Shown: one piece after another, positions 24,877 to 35,409 of the stretch
How the letters are laid out: each line of letters starts with the position of its first letter
Numbering within the stretch: position 1 is the first letter of the stretch
Source: Hygrocybe punicea
Taxonomy: Eukaryota; Basidiomycota; Agaricomycetes; Agaricales; Hygrophoraceae
NCBI GenBank assembly: GCA_963556145.1
Contig: OY744469.1
Location: 3,878,767-3,942,766, forward strand
Direction: 5' to 3'
DNA: 64,000 bases
Program-made: the position numbers and the translations under genes
Notes under the pieces: model-generated
What the model saw: the letters and a program-made list of their open reading frames with translations, nothing else
Told to the model about the DNA's origin: nothing
The model's database searches: none

Positions 24877-27800
24877 TCACGGCGATAACGCAGCAGTGTG
24901 TGGAAAATGTTCCGTGAGTCGAGATACAACATCCGTTTTGCAAACCATGCCTGTGAGCTTCCCACCGTGACAAAACAGGATTTGTCGTAGATTCTTGGCG
25001 GTAACAATTAGTTTTACATGATTGCCTAGAGTGAGAACTTACCAATTTCTGAAACATGGTCACCACAATTTCTAAGGGAACTTCCTTCCGCAGTTGCAAT
25101 ACAGCTTCTTCGAAGTTACCAGATAAATCAATAGTTTCCTCAACAGAGGCTGATGAGACCCGTGTGGAGAATGTGCATTTGCGTGGTCTCTGAGAAACCA
25201 AGTCATCGGAAAGATGCAGATCTGACCGGAAATTAGCTGCGTAAAATGGCGTTGAAGGTCCATCCTACCTATCACCATCTTTAACTTCGCTCGCGTGATA
25301 TATCCAAGGAGGCTCTGTCGATATACGACTGGGAAGCCATGAAAATCATACTTTTTTACAAGATTATCTTGTGTTCGCACATTAGCCCTTTAGTAGATTT
25401 GTGACAATGTTAGCACCTACCAAGATCGCTTAACGTGCAACCCCCGCTTTCGATTACCACCAACTCTTCAAAGGGTTTCATGATGTGAAAACCTGTTTCG
25501 CCTTTGTCGTGATAGTCAATAGGCGGCAGCCAAGGGTATCTGTGCATGGCAATCCAGACTGAGTAAATGCCATCTTTACCGATGGCTTCGCCGACCCATT
25601 TGGAAGTCATTACACAAATCATTATCGGGAGAACATGGGACAGTGCGCCAGTCAACTGGTTGACGTGGTGAAATTAGTGGACATGGGGACACGTCATCTT
25701 CAACGAACCTCAAAAAGGATAACCACTAATGAAACTTGATACAGCCAGCACTGTTAGTTTCATGAATTGTCTCGCCACATCTAGTGGCCCAATAAGTTCA
25801 CGTACTCGTCATGCGAGTCACACCCCCAAGCATTGCTGAAGCTCCGATAACGGCATAAAATCCCGTGGACACACATCGCTCAGAGGGGTCTGGAGGACAG
25901 GACAGAAAGATCCATGCCTTGGGGTATGCACGCTGCAGACCTTGACTTCACAACAATTCAGAGGCAGAACATGACAGGAATGGAGGACCGCTCACGTTAA
26001 TATGCCAACAGCGCGTCCAAGACATGCTCCTATGGCGATAGTTGGAAGAAAAATACCCGCAGGGACCTGTTTATAATGAGAGGATCAAATGTTCATTATG
26101 TAATAAACTTACCATCATGCCGAATGTCCAGGCAGTCAGTAACATTTTAATCGACGCAGTAAGAGTGAGGAGGAAGACATTCTCCCACATCGCGGTCGAG
26201 CTTGATTTGTATGAGAGAAATCCGTTTATAAGACGGAAAACGAACGACATTTACTTGCACAACCCATGATAATCCTCTTTGGTTGGATCGCAGTCCTGAA
26301 AAAGATTTGCGACCAGCTCGGACGTCTGAACCCTACACAGGCAGTCAATTCCGAATTTGGAAGGGAAAACGGAAACCACTTCTGAACCTTGAAAACACTA
26401 CCTGTGGCCGTGATTCAACCTGGTACTCGGTCTCGAAATGCCCCAGTACGTACCAAATAACTTATGGCAGCAGTAATGGCACTGATGCCAACGACTTCAA
26501 AAACGGGCCACTCATGCAAAGCACTGTTGCGTCGGTAGATGGCAGCAGCGACGTTAAGCTTGATGAGGATGGATCCAAGGACCCCCTGTTTCCACAAGTA
26601 ATTCGTACCAAGAACCAAATGATACGAGTGAAAGTGCCCAACGTACCCCGATGATTCCAAGCAGAAGCCATGGTATCTGACAAAGAACATCAATTCACCA
26701 AAAACCGGGTAGGAAACGCTTGAAAGTGACATACCAACTCGAACGACCGCCATGTATCGCTGTCACTAGTAACCTGAAATTTCCAGTAAACCATGTGTCA
26801 CGTAATCAACGACACCTGTATAATGACCTGAAAAAGGACCAGTTTCGCTGTACCAAACGGATCCACCCATTGCAAAGATACAGCAGCAACAGCAGATGCT
26901 ACAAATCCACGCCACATGACATCGGATTCGTTCGCGAACGTATCCAGCTCTGAACAGGCATATTTTGCTGAGACATGTCTGGAAATACGACAGCACCTGA
27001 AAGCACCTTCGAGTCCAAATAATACTCCTCCTAGAGGACTGCCAAATGCGACCGAGACACCGGCGGCAGCTGCAGCCGCCAGAAGCTTGCGTTTTTGGGC
27101 TGATCAATGAATAGAACACAATGAGGGGTGATGTCAGAGGACAAATTGAATTGGAAACGAGGAACTCGCCTTCGTTGTGTCTGAACTGTTGAAAAAACCG
27201 GGACAAAAGGGATGCCATGCAACACGCAACGTGTACCAATGGGCCCTTCGATAGAAGGAACTCTATCACTAAGCAACACAGATTCACGTTGTATCATACC
27301 TCTTTCCCCAGAGACAAACCTGAGGCAACAGAAAGAGCAAGGCCCAGCGCTTTGATGAGAAGCGTCCACGGGCTGAGAAATGTGTCGAACACGTAGCCGC
27401 CCAGTATCTGTATATTTCTCGTCACTGACGATATTTAATCCGTAAGTTAGGGGCATACTGCTTTTATCTCGGGAACTAGACGTCGATAAATGTTTCAGAA
27501 GGAGTGAAGCAAATGTTCATAATTAGACTTACTTCCAGTGTGAAACGCGCTAAAACGTACATCATCACAAGTCAAGGATATGAATCAACAGATCAAATAC
27601 TCACTAAGGGGCGTAGGACTGTACCAGCACCGCGGAACTGCCAGCAAAAGCAACCTGTAGTTTATCAATGACATGTTTTCTCTAACATCTGACGTTGTGA
27701 AACTCACAGCCAAAGAAAGGTACACGAAAGACTGCAACAAAGACTGTCCCAGTATTGAATGCACATGCAACCATTGACTCCAAGTTTGCCATTCTCTACA

Positions 27801-28308
27801 CATTTCCCCAGCTTTGACTGCAAAACGTTATTATATCATCCAGGGTGACTCGCGAATGAGACTCGACATACGATCGACACCGCTGCAGCACGCAGCTTGA
27901 TTGTAGAAAAAACCATGCGAACAAAGGCCCTCGCGAAGGTCAGCCAGCCTATATCAACTCAATCTTTACCTCAAGTACAAGAAAAGAGTGCACATACCAC
28001 TTCACCAAGATATCCAGGCATGCCCCTGCTATTCCTATGCCAACCCCTGTGAGCACCACCACCAGCCACACTTTTGAAGCATCAATCAAGGGCAGGATTA
28101 AACCGCGGATCCCACGTTGAGAGCGAAGGAGTTGGTGCCGTTCTCGCTCTGAAGCTTCTTCGTGCAGCCAGTCGATTGTAGAACCCTCTGCGTAATTCGA
28201 GTACTTGTATGAATACGGATTATTCGGGAATTCTCCGTTTTCTGTAAACAACTCCTCTTCGCCGTGATCTTGTCTCGTCCTGAGCAGCGAATGTTGCTCG
28301 AGTTCCAT
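24877..28308 (-). CDS. CLC-type chloride channel/antiporter with CBS domains
   Basis: Multi-exon gene for an intracellular CLC protein (Gef1/CLC-3 type), which exchanges chloride for protons in vacuole or endosome membranes. The cytosolic N-terminus begins MELEQHSLLRTRQD and has a first helix VWLVVVLTGVGIGIAGA. Recognised blocks: IPEIKAILGGYVFDTFLSPW, SGLSLGKEGPLVHVACCMAS with the gating Glu, VSVAFGSPLGGVLFGLE, and GIFLPTIAIGACLGRAVG. The C-terminus has two CBS domains, the first around DNLVKKYDFHGFPVV, the last ending VVSRLTEHFPHTAALSP with stop 24877-24879. The selectivity motif is usually GSGIPE; the best splice here gives HTGIPE. Minus-strand exons span the whole interval with short introns; not every boundary was fixed. 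It diverges from MED4. Confidence 0.88.
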
Positions 28309-28446
28309 TATCGTGTCCAGTGAACAGGTATAAACCTTAACCCTAGCCTAGAGTTGCTCAAATTAATGTCAGCTTCGCCTCAGACTACGACATCAGGCAC
28401 CTTCAGAACCTCATATTCTGCTAAACATGACCGTGATACTGCTTCC

Positions 28447-29246
28447 ATGACCGCCATTTTGCTTGAACCTCTCAGCAATCTTCAATCTCTTTCACAAACT
28501 CTCTTCCTTTCACTTTCCCCTGCGCAATCCAAACCTCCACCTCCACCACCCACCAGTACTTTTCTGGATTGCGACGCGGCGCTTGCTGCAGCCCTACAAC
28601 TTGTCCACGTTCACCAGATAAAACAAAGGAAGATCGAGTTGCTTAAAAATGAGATACTTGATTTGGAGGCTAGATGGCGAGAGATTTGTTCTGAGTTGGA
28701 GAAAGGCAAAAATGAGCTAGAGAATATAATCACAGAAGGAGAGGAGAGGATAAGCGCAATCAACCAAGCGAAACAAGGTACTTTCACCTCCCTTGTGTTC
28801 AAGCGATATGATTCACGCAACCTAACTTTACAGCGTCCATTCCCTACCCGGAACTCCTTGCATATGCTCAAAGCCTCAGTGCATTCACCTCTGCACCGCC
28901 CAACATGCCCGACCTCACATTACCTGGTCAGCTTCCGCCACCCCCGTTGTTCTTCCCTCCTTTTCCCAACGAGGAGAAGATGCGTCGCGGTCACCTCAAC
29001 GCAGAGGCGCCACTTGGATTGCTTGGTGAAACGCATTCTGTTGGCCGACGTAAGGGTTGTTCTTGCTCCTTTAGTTCGCAATGTTATTGATGCAATCACA
29101 CTTCACACACAGCCCCAACGGTTTCCCCCAAATTGCCCGACCCACCACAGCACATTGGCCCCGGAGCCAACCCGTATAGACCAGACGCTCGCCTGCAACA
29201 ACTACAATTCTTTGATTTCGATTTAGACCTCAATCCCGATCTATAA
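28447..29246 (+). CDS. MED4: Mediator complex subunit 4
   Basis: Middle-module subunit of Mediator, which links activators to RNA polymerase II. Exons 28447-28777, 28834-29049 and 29113-29246 give 226 residues. A coiled coil (QIKQRKIELLKNEILDLEAR) is followed by the MED4 core SIPYPELLAYAQSLSAFTSA and PPNMPDLTLPGQLPP, LFFPPFPNEEKMRRGHLN, and an acidic C-terminus FFDFDLDLNPDL. The start MTAILLEPLSNLQSLSQTL resembles the family start. An in-frame ATG at 28366 would add 27 low-complexity residues and leave only 57 bases to the CLC start. Confidence 0.9.
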
Positions 29247-29451
29247 AATTACCCATCGCCCATGTCGTTTACTGCCGTGGTAAGATATTCACCAGTTACT
29301 GTCACCAGCTTGCGGTGTTATTATTACCGCTTGACGATAATTTCCCAATCTCCTTGATTCACCCATTGAAGCACGACAGTTGATTTGTTGCAGTTCGAAG
29401 GGAGTTGATTGGATAGTCAGACAGTAGGTTATGTACCGCAAGAGTTTGTGA

Positions 29452-30177
29452 TCATATAACCTTGGGAACCTCCTCCTCGGCTTGTTCAGAACGATATCCC
29501 ACCTTTAGTTGTCGGATCCTCTCCGCAATACTAGTGCAGACCATAGTGCGGCGTGGAATAGATTTTTCCCCTTGCACCCGACGCCCAACAAAGCGGGTTG
29601 CGTAACTCTCAAGTTGAGTTCTGAAACCTAGATTGGGACACACAATACCCCGCTTCGACTGGACGAAAGCAATGGCTTCAGATGCAGTCATGCTGCTGTC
29701 GGCAGTGGCGATGACATATGCACAGACGACCGTGGCACTGCGGCTGATACCCTGGAAGCAATGTACCTTGAAATCTGTCAGTCGAAGAGGTGCAAGAACT
29801 TGAAACCATTTGAAACATACCAAGACTTTACTTTCTGGGTGTTCATTGAGAGCTCGGACGATGAACTCGGTGGTGTCTCCAAGATGCGCCAGCACATCTA
29901 CATTGGCACGGTCGGCAATGCCGACGTGCAACTTGTTCTCATCCACGATTGAACCAGGAAGGTCGGGAGGGAACTCTATCACGGATACAATATGCGTGAT
30001 GCCTAGTCTAGACAGGACATTCTCATCCCGTGCGGTAAAGAGATCAGAAAGGTAGAGTCTCGGGAGGATAAGTGTAGCGGACCGCCCGAATCGCGAGTTG
30101 GTAGACTTTGTGGGTTTAGTGAGAGATGATTGCCAGTTGGTAGGCAATGGGAAGGCTAACATTCGACGTTTTGGCAA
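29452..30177 (-). CDS. Dual-specificity protein phosphatase
   Basis: Cysteine-based phosphatase of the DUSP family that removes phosphate from Tyr and Ser/Thr. Exons 30177-29821 and 29766-29452 give 223 residues. The domain starts at LILPRLYLSDLFTARDENVL and continues with LGITHIVSVIEFPPDLPG. The P-loop HCFQGISRSA carries the catalytic Cys and Arg (HCx5R). A downstream AYVIATADSSMTASEAIAFV and the segment VQSKRGIVCPNLGFRTQL complete the fold. The intron falls directly before VHCFQG, so its removal is needed for the active site. Closest in look to small atypical DUSPs such as the YVH1/DUSP12 catalytic part, but the zinc-binding tail of YVH1 is absent. Target unknown. Confidence 0.88.
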   Translation of the reverse strand: MPKRRMLAFPLPTNWQSSLTKPTKSTNSRFGRSATLILPRLYLSDLFTARDENVLSRLGITHIVSVIEFPPDLPGSIVDENKLHVGIADRANVDVLAHLGDTTEFIVRALNEHPESKVLVCFKWFQVLAPLRLTDFKVHCFQGISRSATVVCAYVIATADSSMTASEAIAFVQSKRGIVCPNLGFRTQLESYATRFVGRRVQGEKSIPRRTMVCTSIAERIRQLKVGYRSEQAEEEVPKVI

Positions 30178-30891
30178 GAGTGAGGGCTCTGGGATGAACC
30201 AAAATGGCAGTGTCGGCTATGTGCGTGCGTTGTACTGGCGTTGGGTTGGGCGATGAGCACTGTCCAATCACCAGTATCCTTCCCTGTTACTGGCACAACC
30301 TCACGACGGCATGCACGGAAGCCTCGCAACGCCCTTCATCACCGGGTGTGGCAGGGGTCACCGCCAATGAAATCACCTTCTACCTTGACTGACTGTCATC
30401 CACCCTTCTCGTCACGGTCAGCCAAACCAGCAGAATCATATAAAAGCCATCGATATCTTCAAACCAAGCGTCGCGCACAAGTCGCAAGATAAGGACGCGC
30501 CAACCTAATATTAATCAGAGCTGCGTGTGGTCGACACGGTTCTTGGCCTCACACCTCAAGTTCAGCCAGCAACGATACACTCTGCCCTGAAAATTGTCTT
30601 ATTTCTTATTTCTAGGACAGCATCTCCCCTGCAGATGTTCGCATCCGGTTTATAGTCACAAGTATCGCAGAAATCTCGACTGCCACCCACTATCTTTTTT
30701 TGCTGTTCTCTGTCTCCTTGCCAGTGGGCTGGCTACTAGGCCAGCAAATACATAGCAGGGTTAAAAATTTTATTAATAAAAACTTGTCCGTTAGAATTGT
30801 TAAGCTTATTCACGGGCCGCTGAGGCCCGTCATTGCAACACAGCCAACTTGAAGGCTGGTAACACTAGTATCTGAAGACATTCTGCACGAT
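30178..30891. other. Divergent intergenic region, 714 bases
   Basis: Lies between the starts of the phosphatase and the PB1/ZZ gene and should contain both promoters. The short open frames have no recognised protein. There are AT-rich tracts near 30760-30785 and a C/T-rich stretch near 30690-30715. No RNA gene or repeat longer than 15 bases was seen. Confidence 0.5.
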
Positions 30892-33800
30892 ATGCCCATA
30901 CAGGCAAGACCTGACCGGCCGCTGCTCGTCAAGTGCGCCTTTGAAGAATCGACTAAGCGAATCACATTCCAATCTGCCCGCACCTGCACGTATAACCTCT
31001 TGAGAGAGAAGGTGAGCCTCAATCGCCCATTTTTTTGTATAAGCGCTCATCTTGTCCTCTAGATCGAGCAGTGCTTCCCCTCCTGCGCGACCCCGTATGT
31101 GATTTGTTACCGGGATGATGATGGCGAAGATGGCCTGATCACCACGGAGTTGGAACTGACCGAAGCCATCCTGTACTTCCAGCCAGGGAACGACGACGCC
31201 CCCCACTCTTCCGCAGCGTCTATTTTATCTGGACGTAGTTTCGGGAGCCGAAAGATCACCTTGAAGGTAAAGGTAATAGTCGAATACGATGGTCCAAGTC
31301 TATCCGATTCGTCGTCCCTCGCAAGTCTGGATGAATATAGAGAGCGCAGCGGAAGCCAAATATCGCTCTCTTTCAATTCCCACCACCAGATGGAATTTGA
31401 CGACGACTCAGTTACCGTGAGCTCGCGCGATACCAGTGGCGCATACCAGAACGACATGTCCGATTTTAGTCATATCCCAAGCCCTACGCGTTCCAGAGAA
31501 CGGATTTCGCAGAAGGAACTACTAGTATCTGCATCACCACCAGACGCCCGTTCGTCGTCGGACTCCAGTCCATTTATAGACCCAGAAGCCAACAGTGGCT
31601 ATTCTAGTCCCGGAAAAACCCCGCAGCGACATTTCTCAGATGAATACCACCTTTCAGCCGCCTCTCGCTACCCTGCAGATCCCACGGCAGTATTTGAGCG
31701 CTTGAGTTTTCAGGATACCGCCACCGACGACCAATTCTCCACAATCGATTATGATCCCCTCTCTGGAGACGATCGAGGAGCGGCTTGGTTACGGGATCAA
31801 AAACAGCGCACAATCAGATCGATGTTCGGTGCGTTGCCCGAACCTTCAGTTTCAGATGAAGCATCTGCGAATCACACACACGACACTGATCAAGGCCAAG
31901 TGGGCCGCGGAGACCTGGCACTGCGACAGGACCGCCGCGGAAAGTACTACTATGCGTATACATCTGCCGGAGGGTCCTCTGGGGCTTCGCAAACGCATGA
32001 TTCCGGTTACGATGATGGCGTCAGTGCCTCTGAAGTAGTTCATCTGAGGCAGCGAAGACCAGCCAAACCCCGTCCGTCCACCATGCAACTTGATTGGCTT
32101 GCAACCCAACAAATCGCCACGCGGGACGATCCAAAGCCAGTCGAGTCTTATATCGTCCCTTCCCACAATTGCCCAACCAATCTAGACAATCTCTCCGACC
32201 CCACTCCCTTTCCTCGGGAATACGTCTATTCTGAGATCCCTCTCGACGTCCTCCGGTACTTGCCAATACAACCCCCTCATCCAGATCTATTGACTGATTG
32301 TGCCGAGTGTGGCGTGGTGCTCGACACGATCCGATATGTCTGCACCACCTGTGGTGAAAAGGCTCCGTTGCAGCGCCGAAGATGGCAGAAGGGCAAAAGC
32401 AAGTATTTTTCTACTGACACAGACTCCATGTCCTACCCGCCGTCCCATCACTCCACCTCCGTCTCTACGCCGGAAAGTTCTTCCCGAACAGTTGTCAATG
32501 AATTCGGCTCCTCGTACGACATTGGTGCACAGACCCAAAAGCCGCTTCCAGCACTTCCGAATAGTTCTGGTTTGTCGTCGCGGTCAACTTGTGTTGGGAC
32601 TGGGACTGGTCGATATGTTGGATCAGAGGATCGTGCTGGCTATGAATTATGCTCTGGCTGCGTAGAGCACGCCGGAGTTACTCATGCCATCGAAGTTGGT
32701 CTTGCGCCGGCTTCTTCTCCCGGTAGAGGGAATTCGGCGCCTTCTTCGCCAGAAGGTGTATCACAGTGGATGAGATCTGCACCGAGGCAAAAAGGTCAAT
32801 TGCGACACAGCTATCTTGAAAAAGTATGGGGCCACAGAGGTTGGGAAGATGTTGGTAAGCATGATGTGGATAGTACAGCATTGCTGGAACAGGAGCACTC
32901 ATTGGTGGTATCAGAACAGGATGATTGCGACACGTGCCAATGTTCAACTTGCAGCACCACTATCTCCAACAAGCGTTACAAGTGCGCATCATGCTCGCAA
33001 ATCAATCTTTGTCGCGCTTGTTACAGGTGAGCTGACGTCCTGGCAGTTTTTACGGGATGTTTACGGATTACAGTCAAGTACACATGATCCATCCGACCCA
33101 TGCATTTCTTCTTGTCCCGGAGAAGCCACGACGATCGCAGAGTGAACCTGATCTCTTGCCTATTGTATCCAGCCACCTCAACGAAGAACGGTGTAAGCTC
33201 AGGCAAAATTGCTCGCCAAATTTTATTTTCACCTTTTCCCCAGCTCTGAAGCACCTCAACGTCAAATGTGCCCAGTAAGACATCCATCGTAGGGACAGGC
33301 GGCCGCGTTGCTGATGTTACGGTTTCTTTTCACCCCTTAGCTGTATGCTTGACATCGTTGGTGCTCGCTTCCACTGTGCTATCTGTGAATCGATCGATAT
33401 TTGCTCCAATTGTGAGTCGGCTGGTCTCCCAGGCAATCTTGATTCGTCCGATGGTGGTCACAGCTCATCACATATCATGATAAAAGTTTGTACTCGCTTG
33501 CTACGCACTCCCAAATGATGGTAACGCAACTCTGATGCTATAGATACCCTACCCTGTAGAATCAAACGAAGTTCAAACCGTCAGTCGGAGAGCCCTACAT
33601 CTTTGGACGGGACGGGATGCCCTTCATGTCCAGCGAAGGGCCTCGAGATCTAGGGCGAGCTCTGTGCTATCGTCTTATGCCCGGACCGTCGTTGGATCTG
33701 GCACAAGGGTTGCACCATCGCTATTATCCTCTCTGGACAACCACCACATGCCCTGTGACAGCTGTAGCAAGGTTAGTGGCTGATCAGTAGGTTTTTCGGA

Positions 33801-34560
33801 ATGTTTCTAACTGTGCGTGTTGTGAAGCCTATCATTGGAGTTCGATATCAATGCGGTAGTTGTTGCTTACCGGAATCGTTTTCATTGGTCGGATCATTCC
33901 TCTTGAGCATCCGTGACAGCCATCAGCTTTCTGATAGTACCTGACAGTGCGCATCTTGTGAAGTGAGATCTTACTTCTTGCATGACCCCATGCACATATT
34001 CTTCAAGCTTCCTCGACCCGTCCAACGACCCTTGGAGGCTCCAACGCTCCCAGTTCTGTCAGTGCTACAGTGACAGCATTCTGTGGATTCCTTCCCATTT
34101 ACTTATTATGCAATTCAGGTATAGAAATCCTGCAGGGCCGATGGTTGGTGGTGATCCCAGAGGTATTCTTTCACCTCACGAACATTGGCATCATATGGAA
34201 TTATTTTGTCTAGAATATCTCAAGAACCTGTTTCACCAGAGTGCCATGTGTGATATGTGCATGACACGGATACAAGGCGAATGGTTCAGATGTGCATACT
34301 GTGGAAAGGACCTTTGTGACAGCTGCGAGGAGCTTGACACTCATGACGACAGCCACGTGTTCCTGGTTTTCAAGTCGGCGGTGAGTCTCTATACATTCAA
34401 ATCAAATTATATGTTGACTCTTGAGTTAGGTGGACTTGGAGCTCTTTCGGTAAATGATATTTTATTTCCTTGTTGGCTCCTGCTAATGACCGAGGTCGCC
34501 AGCAATTTTGCAGATCTAGAGAGACCCACTCCTGTTATCTCGTACCCAGTTTATCGTTAA
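30892..34560 (+). CDS. PB1 domain protein with four ZZ-type zinc fingers (NBR1-like)
   Basis: Eleven exons sum to 1038 residues; the large one is 31063-33026, and the last ones are 34430-34449 and 34503-34560. Residues about 10-95 form a PB1 domain (LLVKCAFEESTKRITFQSA, YRDDDGEDGLITTELELTEA). A long disordered Ser-rich middle follows, then a Cys pair region (DCAECGVVLDTIRYVCTTCG). The ZZ fingers are CDTCQCSTCSTTISNKRYKC, CAHCMLDIVGARFHCAICES, CDSCSKPIIGVRYQCGSCC and CDMCMTRIQGEWFRCAYCGK. PB1 plus ZZ is the layout of the selective-autophagy receptors p62 and NBR1, and fungal Nbr1 has several ZZ fingers. No FW domain or UBA was recognised, so the autophagy role is an inference. The donor at 33193 (GGT|gtaagc) was preferred because it keeps the second ZZ in frame. 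Confidence 0.85.
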
Positions 34561-34661
34561 CTTCTTTCCCTTGGACTACATGTTTTATGGAATCAAGTGC
34601 TTGGTTTGATGCCAGAAAATACGTACGGATGGGTTCGACTGTCAGAGCTTTCCTCAACCTC

Positions 34662-35260
34662 TCAACCTTTCTTGAAGCCTATGAGAACCAATTATCAGCC
34701 GCGGCAGCAGGATGTACGCAACGCAAAGCTCTCGAACCTAAACGACGCCGCTCATAGAAAAGATCGGTCCGGCTGGCGCCCAAGTTCACGATCTTTGGGC
34801 AACCATCTCGGTCTTTTTCAAGTCTTGTACACTCTGCACAATAATAGGCATCAGAAATTCCTGACAGCCCGATGAATTCAGCGTGCAAATCAAATTTATG
34901 GCTTGTTATCGAATACCAGGTGAGCCGCAGATGATACATCGACCTCCGTAAGTGCCGAAGTTGCATTCATCACATATCCGCACCAAAGTCTCCGGTCGAA
35001 CGTAAGAATCACAAACTGGGCTGTCAGTTATTCAGAGCAATGCATCGCAATCAATGGAGGCCACCGATCTACCATTTCCCGTCGCATTTCTCACATAGAC
35101 GTCCAATGGCTGTGTGATTGTCTCAGCATGTCGGTTTTCGAGACGAATGTGCAGTACAAACCAATGCCTGGCTGACGCCTGCACATAATCAAATCTAAAG
35201 GACGTTGTCAGGATGGGATTGCACCTTGGCACAATGCATACCTGGGTGATGCTTGGACAT
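34662..35260 (-). CDS. RDS3: Splicing factor PHF5A/Rds3 (SF3b 14b)
   Basis: Small zinc-knuckle subunit of the SF3b complex of U2 snRNP. Six exons (35260-35242, 35194-35162, 35109-35073, 35020-34917, 34860-34738, 34678-34662) give exactly 110 residues, equal to human PHF5A. Reading: [95 protein letters not shown] and the end LGFKKG. The CxxC pairs form three zinc sites. The last exon is only 17 bases; without removing the intron at 34679-34737 the protein would seem to end in an unrelated tail. It converges on the PB1/ZZ gene, with 101 bases between. Confidence 0.97.
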
Positions 35261-35409
35261 GGCGACGACTCAGATGAGGATCAGGATTCCACAAATTGGT
35301 TTGTCATCAACCAGGGATTTACCACTGGCATAATATCATCTGAATTGTCCTTGATTTCTACATTAACAGAAAAGCACAAAAAGAGATGCGAGTACAATTG
35401 TAGACTGAA

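Noticed and set aside
34679..34737. Extended C-terminus of PHF5A ([20 protein letters not shown])
   Set aside because: This reads through a normal GT..AG intron; splicing gives the conserved end LGFKKG and the family length of 110.
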